From Patescibacteria group bacterium UBA5187 (lineage in GTDB: Bacteria; Patescibacteriota; Minisyncoccia; Phycocordibacterales; PALSA-1337): DNA of 37,830 nucleotides. The notes under the pieces were generated by a model. The model searched no databases. It was given only the letters and a program-made list of their open reading frames with translations, and had not been told where the DNA came from. The stretch is from assembly GCA_002413065.1 (NCBI GenBank), contig DHWH01000010.1:348-38177 (forward strand). Direction: 5' to 3'. The translations under genes and the position numbers were made by a program. Shown here piece after piece: positions 18,177 to 25,222 of the stretch (within the stretch, counting starts at the first letter, position 1; the number at the start of each line of letters is the position of its first letter).

Positions 18177-19642
18177 TATTTTCAGTAGATAAAAAGTCCT
18201 CTTGTTTCTTGCCGATTATTCTCGGCATTATTTTTGTGATCATATATATTCCTCTCTGGGGATGGACGGTGCATGTCGCGCATGAACAGGAGCAGGTACA
18301 CAGGGAGGATATCATGCCAGTTCTGGGCTTGGAAGATTCCCTCAATTACCGCGTTCTCGCGGATAACCTTATCCGGCATCATGTCTTTTCTGCGCAGACC
18401 AGCGAGCCATTCATTCACGAGACATTCCGAGTTCCGGGGTATCCATTTTTTGCCGCATTAATTAAAGCGATCGCAGGTTCGTATCTTGCCGTTTCATTCG
18501 TTCAGGTCATTCTCACGTTCGTCACTTCTCTCCTTATATTTTTCCTAGGGAAGAAATTGCATTCGCAGAGAGTCGGATTCATCGCTGCTCTGCTGTTTAT
18601 CATTGATCCTGTCGTTGTCCAGTATACGCTTCTTATGATGTCTGATATTTTGTTCGTCTTTCTGATCACGCTTGCTGTTTATATTTATCTGAATGGATTT
18701 ACATCGGTTGCGCCACTCGCATCATCGGCCTCATCCGTACCGTCGGCATGGCAGGCTTTGAAACGTATGGCAAGTGTCGGACTGATATTGGGTATGGCGA
18801 CTTTGGTAAGGCCTATCTCAATGTATCTCATTATTCCGCTGGTATGCCTTGAATTATTCAGGAATTATTCAAGCGTCGGCTGGAAAAAAAGAATTGCCGC
18901 CGCACTCTGTATCCTTGTCGCATTCGCCGCATGTATTGTTCCGTGGATGATTCGAAACAAGGTGGCAAGCGGCGTCCTCGCAGTATCCTCTATTTCCACT
19001 TACAATCTTTTTGCTTTCAATTTGCCTGGATATTATTTATTTCATGATGGCATCCCTGAATCGCAGACCAAGGAAGCTTTTTTCAGGGAAGCCGGAGGGA
19101 TCAACGAAGATCAGGCGTGCATGCTCGAGTATGCCGGCGTCATCGGCCCTGTCGTATCCGGCAATCTCAAAGAGCATTTTTTCTCGTATGCCTACTTTCA
19201 TATTGCCAAGGTTACTTCGTTCTTTTTCTCATCATCGTACGAATCTCTTCTTACTACATATCTGCAGGTGAGTCCTTACAGAACTGCCCCCATCGAAATT
19301 ATCAAAGACCCGCATCTGAGCGATTTATTCGCCCGGCATGAATGGGTCAGGCTCGGCAAGGGTCTTATGTCGCATATTCCTGCGCTGATCGAGCGTATAT
19401 TCTGGGGCATTATGTTTCTCTGTGCCTGTGCCGCGGTCTGGGTATACAGGCGTTCTGTTGCTGTATGGATGTATGCCGGACTCATCGCGTATTTCGCTGT
19501 CGTTACAGGTCCGGTTGCCAATGCCAGATATCGTTTGCCCGGCATGCCATTTTTGTTCTTGTTGGCGGTTATGGGGATTGTTGCTTTGTGGCCGCTATTG
19601 GTGTGTCTAATGTGTCCGCGGATAGAGGAGAAGAAGCTGTAG
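18173..19642 (+). CDS. GT-C family membrane glycosyltransferase (ArnT/PMT_2-like)
   Basis: 489 aa with about ten to eleven membrane segments; the first is residues ~12-34. The first outer loop has LGLEDSLNYRVLADNLIRHH, with the conserved acidic residue of GT39/GT83-like enzymes, then ETFRVPGYPFFAALIKA, the invariant R-P-GYP signature of PMT_2 proteins. These transfer a sugar from a polyprenyl-phosphate donor to lipid or protein on the outside of the membrane. The start ATG overlaps the stop of the FAD gene (ATGA). It ends 54 bases from the convergent flippase, with no clear terminator between. Confidence 0.82.
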   Translation: MIFSVDKKSSCFLPIILGIIFVIIYIPLWGWTVHVAHEQEQVHREDIMPVLGLEDSLNYRVLADNLIRHHVFSAQTSEPFIHETFRVPGYPFFAALIKAIAGSYLAVSFVQVILTFVTSLLIFFLGKKLHSQRVGFIAALLFIIDPVVVQYTLLMMSDILFVFLITLAVYIYLNGFTSVAPLASSASSVPSAWQALKRMASVGLILGMATLVRPISMYLIIPLVCLELFRNYSSVGWKKRIAAALCILVAFAACIVPWMIRNKVASGVLAVSSISTYNLFAFNLPGYYLFHDGIPESQTKEAFFREAGGINEDQACMLEYAGVIGPVVSGNLKEHFFSYAYFHIAKVTSFFFSSSYESLLTTYLQVSPYRTAPIEIIKDPHLSDLFARHEWVRLGKGLMSHIPALIERIFWGIMFLCACAAVWVYRRSVAVWMYAGLIAYFAVVTGPVANARYRLPGMPFLFLLAVMGIVALWPLLVCLMCPRIEEKKL

Positions 19643-19696
19643 AAGGAATCGCGGAGGATTGATATGGTTGATGCGCGCGACAGATTTATGGTCTGA

Positions 19697-20953
19697 TTAT
19701 TTTTCATGGCTTTTTTTCAGAAGGATGATCGGCAAGATGGTGTTAAACGTGTGTGAAAGTATCTTGGCGACGATCGCTCCCCACAATCCGTAAAAATATA
19801 TGGCTATGAACATGATCACGATTTTGACGATAGGTCCGACTGTTCCCACGATATAGAGCTGTTTTTGAAGGCGCTTCGCGAAAAGGGCGCTCAACGATAT
19901 GTTCGCCATAATGGCGATCAAAGATATCGAAAATACCTGCGAGTAGAGAACCGAATTTTCATATTGAGGGAAGAGCCAGTGGAATGCCGTTGGAGCGATC
20001 AGGATGTAGACTATGGAAATGACGACGGCAATGATGAAGAGCTGGATGCTTTTGCGCCAAATATTCGCGGGCATGGTCGAGTTCTCGTTTTCTGAAAGTT
20101 TCGGCAATGCCGCGGTGGAAATAAAACTGAATAGTACGCGTATGCGTTCAGGAATGGATATCGCGAACGTGTATATGGCGAGTGTCGCCGGACCGAGAAA
20201 GTAATATAGGATCACACTGTCGAGCTGTGCCGCTATCATGCCGAGTATATTGAGAAAGCTGAGATGTTTTCCGTATACGATATCGGCCGGGTCGTAAACG
20301 GGCGAGGGTTTGTATTTTTGGTAGGTCCGTATGCAGAAAAAAATATTCGTGAAGGCATTGGCGGCATAGTAAGCCAGTATAAGATAAGGGACAGAAGGAA
20401 AATAGAATGCCGCCGTTCCGACAAGTATGAAATAAAAAATACTCGAAAAGATGCCATATGACGCCAATGTCCTGAATTCCTTTTTGCCCTGAAGAAAACC
20501 GCTGTATGTGTTCGCGACGCTTGAGAGGGGATACAAGATCGCAATGATGATAAAACATATCCCGTATGCATTATTCGAATGCAGAAAATAATATACGCTG
20601 AATGCCAGCGAGAATGCGCTCGACAGGAGTACCCATTTGAGCTGGACATAGAGGGACTTTTTGAATATTCCTTCACGTCCTTTTGCCACGGCCTGTGTCA
20701 CCGCCGTATTCATTCCCGATAGCGTAAGCGCGACGCCGATGCCCGCTATGGACAGAATATATTTGTAAATGCCGAATACCTCCTTTGAAACGAAATGCGC
20801 AAATAGGATTGAGAGTCCGAATGAGACCAGTGCGCCTACCACTTGGTTCGAGGTGAGCCAAAATCCGCTCTGTGCGGCGTAAACCATATCCGTCTTGGTG
20901 TATTTTTCAGTCCAGCGTAGGAATCTGTAGCTCCGGTCCTTGAGTTTTTCCAT
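19697..20953 (-). CDS. Lipid-linked oligosaccharide flippase (Wzx-like, MOP superfamily)
   Basis: 418 aa, about twelve hydrophobic segments. The N-terminus, after a short cytoplasmic stretch, has SGFWLTSNQVVGALVSFGLS and HFVSKEVFGIYKYILSIAGI, typical of polysaccharide-export MOP proteins. NTAVTQAVAKGREG matches the loop between the second and third helices of the family. It should turn the completed polyprenyl-linked glycan to the outside. It is the only - strand gene of the glycan region, divergent from the O-antigen ligase and convergent with the GT-C gene, so it has its own promoter in 20954-21094. Length is normal for the family. Confidence 0.85.
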   Translation of the reverse strand: MEKLKDRSYRFLRWTEKYTKTDMVYAAQSGFWLTSNQVVGALVSFGLSILFAHFVSKEVFGIYKYILSIAGIGVALTLSGMNTAVTQAVAKGREGIFKKSLYVQLKWVLLSSAFSLAFSVYYFLHSNNAYGICFIIIAILYPLSSVANTYSGFLQGKKEFRTLASYGIFSSIFYFILVGTAAFYFPSVPYLILAYYAANAFTNIFFCIRTYQKYKPSPVYDPADIVYGKHLSFLNILGMIAAQLDSVILYYFLGPATLAIYTFAISIPERIRVLFSFISTAALPKLSENENSTMPANIWRKSIQLFIIAVVISIVYILIAPTAFHWLFPQYENSVLYSQVFSISLIAIMANISLSALFAKRLQKQLYIVGTVGPIVKIVIMFIAIYFYGLWGAIVAKILSHTFNTILPIILLKKSHEK

Positions 20954-21006
20954 GTCCGTAATTCTAAGGCAAATGTCCTATTTCCGCTAGCTCTCCCTAT
21001 TTATTT

Positions 21007-21033
21007 TATGATATAGTAGGCTTTCCACGCCTA
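21007..21033 (+). promoter_or_regulatory. Candidate promoter and start-point hairpin for the O-antigen ligase gene
   Basis: TATGAT (21007-21012) and TATAGT (21012-21017) are overlapping -10 candidates; no strong -35 is visible. TAGGC (21017-21021) pairs with GCCTA (21029-21033) close to the expected transcript start. This leaves a leader of about 70 bases before ATG 21095. Confidence 0.35.
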
Positions 21034-21094
21034 AGTATAGATCAAGCATCCGGTTTTATTACCAGTATCGTCATTAATCCACCTAATCTATCCC

Positions 21095-23284
21095 ATGAAA
21101 AAGATCACGAAATATATTGCTGTTGCGGCATTGTTCCTTGTTCCTATTTTTCCTCTTATTGTCGCAAATTCCTTCTTTTTCCCATTCATAACAGGCAAGG
21201 CATTTTATTTCCGGATTCTTATCGAACTTGCTTTTGCAAGCTGGATTATCCTGGCTTTCCTTGATGCCAAGTTCAGGCCGAAGCTCACTGCACTTACAGT
21301 AGGCATCAGTTTGTTCGCATTGATCGCTCTCGTTGCCGATCTTCTCGGCGTCAATCCTCTTCGCAGTCTTTGGTCAAACTTTGAACGTATGGAGGGATGG
21401 ATAACCATCCTACACTTGTGGGCTTTCTATATCGTGGCGACAAGCATTTTTGGTTCCGGCGAAGAAGGAAAACACCTCTGGCACCGCTGGCTCAATACCT
21501 CGCTGGCCGTTGCCTTCATTGTTGCCCTGTACGGTCTCTTCCAATTATTCGGTTGGGCGCAAGTTCACCAGGGAAGCACTCGTCTCGACGCTTCGCTTGG
21601 TAACTCTGCATACATGGCTGTCTACATGCTTTTCCACGCCTTTATCGCGGCATATTTCTTTTTTGTGGCGCGCATGAAGCGGGCAAAGAATATGGCCAAT
21701 GCCGCAGTCCATCAATGGGTCTACGGAATCGTCTCGGTTCTCTTCGCTTTTATTATTTTTGAAACTCAGACCCGCGGAACCATTCTCGGTCTTATTGGCG
21801 GCATTATGCTTGCTTTGGCCTTGTATGCGATTTTCGGCAAAGGCGAACCAAAAAAGTGGCGCTGGATTTCCGCAGGATTTATCGGCTCCATCATTCTTCT
21901 GGGCATTATTTTCTGGTTCAATCGCACCAATCCAATAATAGAGAGAAATCCGGTCCTCGGACGCTTCTCGCATATTTCATGGACTGATTCCAGTAATCAG
22001 GCTCGTCAGTATATCTGGCCAATGGCATTGAAAGGCGCCATGGAGCGGCCTGTTCTCGGCTGGGGTCAGGAAAATTTCAATTACATCTTTAATGCCGGTT
22101 ACAATCCCGCTATGTATGCGCAGGAACAATGGTTCGATCGCGCGCACAATGTCTTTATCGATTGGCTCGTGGCATCCGGTATAGTCGGTGTCATCGCGTA
22201 TCTCGCATTGTATGTTTTGTTTCTTATTGCCGTATGGAAGTCATCGCTGACTGTTGCGGAAAAAAGCGTTCTTACAGGCCTTCTGGCCGGATACTTCGTC
22301 CACAATGTTTTCGTGTTCGATAACCTGGCAAGTTACGCATTATTCTTCGGAATGCTCGGCTTCGTCAATTCGCTGAAAGAAGGAAAACATATTCGCTTGC
22401 TTGGAACAGAGCCGGCCCGTGTCGATGGCGTCGAGTATGTCGTGGCGCCTGTCGTTATCGTGGCCTTGGTGTTCGTACTATATTTCTTTGACGTTCGCGT
22501 CATTCGTGCAAACACATCTCTCATCGCCGCTCTTCGGGCATGCGGCAGTCCGCAGGCAAGTCCTTCCTTATTTGAGAAGACGCTGGGAGTGGACGCGTAT
22601 GTTGCGAATCAGGAGATCCGAGAGCAGCTGCTTTCATGTGCAGGAAATGTCATTGCAAGCCAGACTATCCCGGGTCCTACCAAGCAGGCATTTTTCGGTT
22701 TGGCTACGCGCGAAATTCAGGCTCAGATAGCCGCAACGCCGAATGATGCGCGCATATACGTTCTTGGCGGCTCATTCCTGAATGGAATTGGACAATACGA
22801 ACAGGCAGAAGGACTTTTGGAAACAGGCCATCAGCTGACGCCAAAAAAGCAGTCGCTTGATTTTGAGCTTGCGAACGATTATCTCAATACAGGAAAGAAA
22901 GAAAAGGCAGTCGAACTCCTCAAGCAGGCTTACGAATCGGCACCTGATTTCCCTCAGGCCAAGTCGGCATATGCCATTACGCTTATTGTTTCAGGAAGAG
23001 AAGCGGAAGCACGAACCATATTCAAAAATGATCCGGAGGTGTTCAATACGGCACAAATGGCTCAGGTATACGCTTCTCTCAAGCAGTATTCAAAAGCAGT
23101 TGCCATTTATGAGGAAATGGTAAAGAAAGATCCTGCGAATATCGAAATACGCGCACAATTGGCGCAAATGCAATATACGGCCGGCATGGTGAGTCAGGCT
23201 ATTCAGACTTTGCGCGACATTGAGAAGACCAACCCGGAACTCAAGGATAAAATAGAAGCGGCTATCAAGCAGGTTCAGAAATAA
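21095..23284 (+). CDS. O-antigen ligase/polymerase-like membrane protein with C-terminal TPRs
   Basis: 729 aa. Residues 1-~425 hold about eleven to twelve membrane helices. The Wzy_C/O-antigen-ligase region includes RLDASLGNSAYMAVYML (163-179), ETQTRGTILGLIGG (223-236) and RQYIWPMALKGAMERPVLGW with following GQENF (304-327), plus RAHNVFIDWL (349-358) with the conserved His. After another helix (~450-468) the rest is soluble; ~550-729 form TPR-like helix pairs (for example YEQAEGLLETGHQLTP, KKEKAVELLKQAYESAPDFP, YSKAVAIYEEMVKKDPANIE). It either joins repeat units or transfers the glycan to protein or lipid; TPRs suggest a protein partner. Long 5' leader (~70 bases). Confidence 0.85.
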   Translation: MKKITKYIAVAALFLVPIFPLIVANSFFFPFITGKAFYFRILIELAFASWIILAFLDAKFRPKLTALTVGISLFALIALVADLLGVNPLRSLWSNFERMEGWITILHLWAFYIVATSIFGSGEEGKHLWHRWLNTSLAVAFIVALYGLFQLFGWAQVHQGSTRLDASLGNSAYMAVYMLFHAFIAAYFFFVARMKRAKNMANAAVHQWVYGIVSVLFAFIIFETQTRGTILGLIGGIMLALALYAIFGKGEPKKWRWISAGFIGSIILLGIIFWFNRTNPIIERNPVLGRFSHISWTDSSNQARQYIWPMALKGAMERPVLGWGQENFNYIFNAGYNPAMYAQEQWFDRAHNVFIDWLVASGIVGVIAYLALYVLFLIAVWKSSLTVAEKSVLTGLLAGYFVHNVFVFDNLASYALFFGMLGFVNSLKEGKHIRLLGTEPARVDGVEYVVAPVVIVALVFVLYFFDVRVIRANTSLIAALRACGSPQASPSLFEKTLGVDAYVANQEIREQLLSCAGNVIASQTIPGPTKQAFFGLATREIQAQIAATPNDARIYVLGGSFLNGIGQYEQAEGLLETGHQLTPKKQSLDFELANDYLNTGKKEKAVELLKQAYESAPDFPQAKSAYAITLIVSGREAEARTIFKNDPEVFNTAQMAQVYASLKQYSKAVAIYEEMVKKDPANIEIRAQLAQMQYTAGMVSQAIQTLRDIEKTNPELKDKIEAAIKQVQK

Positions 23285-23320
23285 TATGCGCGCGTTACTA
23301 TCAAATTTAATACATATCGA

Positions 23321-23779
23321 ATGATTGCCTGGCTAAAAGGGAAATATACTACCGCCTGCATTGCCTATCCGGTATCCGCCAAAATTGGCAGGTACGTTAT
23401 TTCCGGAGGCACCGCTGCTGCAGTCAATCTGGTACTTCTTTATATCCTCACGGAATATGCCGGCATGTGGTATCTCTTGTCAGCAGTATGCTCGTTCATC
23501 ATCGCCTTCGGCGTAAGCTTTATTTTGCAAAAGAGCTGGACATTCCAGGATGCATCGAAAGACGGCATTCATCGTCAGCTCCTCGCTTATTTATTAGTTG
23601 CCTTGATCAACTTGGGCCTCAATACCGCTTTGCTGTATTCATTTGTGGAATATGCAAAACTGCATTATCTGCTCTCGCAAATTATGGCCGGCATCATTGT
23701 CGCGGCCGAAAGCTTCTTTGTGTATCAGATTTTTATCTTCAAAAAGCCCCAGATTCAAGCCGAGGTCGAAGCCGAATAG
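23321..23779 (+). CDS. GtrA-family membrane protein
   Basis: 152 aa with four hydrophobic helices: ~32-50, ~55-78, ~94-113 and ~120-142. FGVSFILQKSWTFQDASKDG, with the KSWTF element between helices two and three, is the hallmark of GtrA/DPMS family proteins. These help handle polyprenyl-phosphate sugars, either by flipping or by anchoring the synthase. It follows the ligase gene by 36 bases and ends before a terminator (23869-23899), so the two probably form one transcript. It is the expected partner of the GT2 at 10509-11246. Confidence 0.88.
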   Translation: MIAWLKGKYTTACIAYPVSAKIGRYVISGGTAAAVNLVLLYILTEYAGMWYLLSAVCSFIIAFGVSFILQKSWTFQDASKDGIHRQLLAYLLVALINLGLNTALLYSFVEYAKLHYLLSQIMAGIIVAAESFFVYQIFIFKKPQIQAEVEAE

Positions 23780-23868
23780 TGCACAAGTTATCCTCTTGCG
23801 TTCTATTTTTACATGTACTACCATTGTGATGTGAGTACCTCGTGCGGGCTCTCCAATAATAAATGTTT

Positions 23869-23899
23869 CGCAAAGTGGCCCACCTCGGGCCTTTTTGCG
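23869..23899 (+). terminator. Terminator after gtrA-like gene
   Basis: CGCAAA (23869-23874) and GGCCC (23877-23881) pair with GGGCC (23887-23891) and TTTGCG (23894-23899), with a 2x2 internal loop. T92-T96 of this block (23892-23896) follow the inner stem directly, the standard intrinsic-terminator layout. Confidence 0.7.
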
Positions 23900-23914
23900 T
23901 ATTGGGTAAGTAAT

Positions 23915-24019
23915 TGGCAAGAGCACACAAGATTCATCTCCAATCCAAATGTTGGTGTTACATAAAATTTCGAGACACGTTCAAACTTGTTTGGAGATGA
24001 ATCTTGTGTGCTCTTGCCA
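23915..24019. repeat. Perfect 29-bp inverted repeat with 47-base centre
   Basis: The left arm 23915-23943 is the exact reverse complement of the right arm 23991-24019; the arms start TGGCAAGAGC and end GCTCTTGCCA. The centre 23944-23990 is AT-rich. No flanking target duplication is seen (gtaat on the left, cgttc on the right) and no transposase is nearby. The last six bases of the right arm, TTGCCA, double as a -35 element. It could be a tiny non-autonomous mobile element, a strong terminator-like hairpin, or a protein-binding site. Confidence 0.85.
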
Positions 24020-24043
24020 CGTTCTGCACCCGCACGCTATACT
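24014..24043 (+). promoter_or_regulatory. Upstream promoter for murB, -35 inside the inverted repeat
   Basis: TTGCCA (24014-24019) and TATACT (24038-24043), 18 bases apart. A transcript from about 24050 would carry the 24063-24128 hairpin in its leader. Confidence 0.5.
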
Positions 24044-24062
24044 TACTAGAGATTGCACCAAG

Positions 24063-24128
24063 TGACGGCGACGGTTGTACTCACATAAATTTAAACATTT
24101 TATTTGGAGCTCGCACCCGTCGCCATCA
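24063..24128 (+). ncRNA. Long leader hairpin upstream of murB
   Basis: GGCGACGG (24067-24074) pairs perfectly with CCGTCGCC (24117-24124), with TGA/TCA pairing outside across one mismatch. Inside, CTC and ATAAA pair with GAG and TTTAT near the tip. The fold ends just before the second -10 box (24134). It could be an attenuator or a structured leader; no known class recognised. Confidence 0.45.
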
Positions 24129-24133
24129 TTGGG

Positions 24134-24139
24134 TACAAT
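24134..24139 (+). promoter_or_regulatory. Near-leaderless promoter for murB
   Basis: TACAAT at 24134-24139 is followed by eight bases and then ATG 24148, so a transcript would start at or next to the start codon. Confidence 0.45.
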
Positions 24140-24147
24140 ATATTTCA

Positions 24148-25185
24148 ATGAAAATCCTTGAACATGTTCCGCTCGCGTCTTATACGACTTTCAAAATTGG
24201 CGGTCCGGCACGGTTTTTTTGCGTATGTGCAAATGAGTTGGATCTTGTGGAAGCGGTCATATATGCCAAGAGCAAGGATCTTCCTATTTTTGTGCTTGGC
24301 GGTGGTTCCAATATTCTCATTTCCGACGAAGGATTTACAGGAATGGTCATTAAGATGGAAATAAAAGGCATCGAATATCAGGGTGCAAATCCGGATGGTA
24401 CGGTATGCGTATCCGCTGCCGCAGGAGAAACATGGGATGATCTGGTGAACGACACGGTAGGACGGGGCTTGTATGGATTGGAAAATTTATCGGCCATTCC
24501 CGGAAGTGTCGGTGCGACCCCGGTGCAAAATATCGGCGCATACGGCAGGGAAGCTTCGGAAGTAATCGAATCCGTACGCGTATTGGACACTCACACGCTT
24601 CAACTTTTCGATCTATCGAATTCCGAATGTCATTTTAGTTATCGAGACAGCGTTTTCAAACATGTGAAGGGACGTTACGTCATTACGCGAGTTGATTTTA
24701 ATTTGTCTCCGATCGGCAAGCCTGATATAGAGTACAAAGAGTTGAAAAATTATTTTGCCCCTAAATTTTCTGACCCCGCTTTTACAGGTCCGACTCTGAA
24801 AGAAGTACGACAGGCCGTTATCGATGTGCGCTGGGGCAAATTACCGGATTGGAAATTGTGGGGAACTGCAGGATCATTTTTTAAAAATCCAATGATCTCA
24901 ACCGAGCATTTTTCAGATCTCAAACAAAAATATCCCGAGATTATGGGGTTTCCCGAAGCTAACGGATTGATCAAGGTTTCTTTGGCTTGGATTCTCGACA
25001 AAGTGTGCAATGTGAAAGGATTATGTGTCGGAAATGTGTGCACGTACGACAAGCAGGCGCTTGTGGTTGTTACGAAACCTGGCGCAGCGGCTTCAGAAGT
25101 TGTTGAATTGACGCACGAACTCATGAGACGTACGAAGGAAAAAACGGGCATCGAGATCGAAGCGGAGGTGGAATGGGTGAATTAA
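24148..25185 (+). CDS. murB: UDP-N-acetylenolpyruvoylglucosamine reductase
   Basis: 345 aa, the usual length for type I MurB. It reduces UDP-GlcNAc-enolpyruvate to UDP-MurNAc with NADPH, the second step of peptidoglycan precursor synthesis. Visible motifs are YTTFKIGGPARFF near residue 12, the FAD loop VLGGGSNILISDEGF near 49, SAIPGSVGATPVQNIGAYG near 116, FSYRDSVFKHVKGRY (substrate Tyr/Arg) and GTAGSFFKNP with the proton-donor Ser. The C-terminal acidic end EAEVEWVN contributes the catalytic Glu. An open frame runs upstream to 24004, but the family N-terminus starts at 24148. It shows that this organism builds its own wall. secA begins 37 bases on. Confidence 0.95.
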   Translation: MKILEHVPLASYTTFKIGGPARFFCVCANELDLVEAVIYAKSKDLPIFVLGGGSNILISDEGFTGMVIKMEIKGIEYQGANPDGTVCVSAAAGETWDDLVNDTVGRGLYGLENLSAIPGSVGATPVQNIGAYGREASEVIESVRVLDTHTLQLFDLSNSECHFSYRDSVFKHVKGRYVITRVDFNLSPIGKPDIEYKELKNYFAPKFSDPAFTGPTLKEVRQAVIDVRWGKLPDWKLWGTAGSFFKNPMISTEHFSDLKQKYPEIMGFPEANGLIKVSLAWILDKVCNVKGLCVGNVCTYDKQALVVVTKPGAAASEVVELTHELMRRTKEKTGIEIEAEVEWVN

Positions 25186-25204
25186 ACGGCACTTTTTTAT
25201 TGGG

Positions 25205-25215
25205 TATGATATAGT
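25205..25215 (+). promoter_or_regulatory. -10 element(s) for secA
   Basis: TATGAT (25205-25210) or TATAGT (25210-25215) lie 12 or 7 bases before ATG 25223, again leaving almost no leader. No Shine-Dalgarno is seen. Confidence 0.4.
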
Positions 25216-25222
25216 GTCTGTC

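Noticed and set aside
24004..24147. N-terminal extension of MurB
   Set aside because: The frame is open, but it covers the inverted repeat and leader hairpin and has no MurB-like sequence; the family N-terminus starts at 24148.
23780..24147. tRNA or other classical RNA gene in the gap
   Set aside because: No cloverleaf, no T-arm or acceptor pairing; only hairpins and promoter motifs seen.
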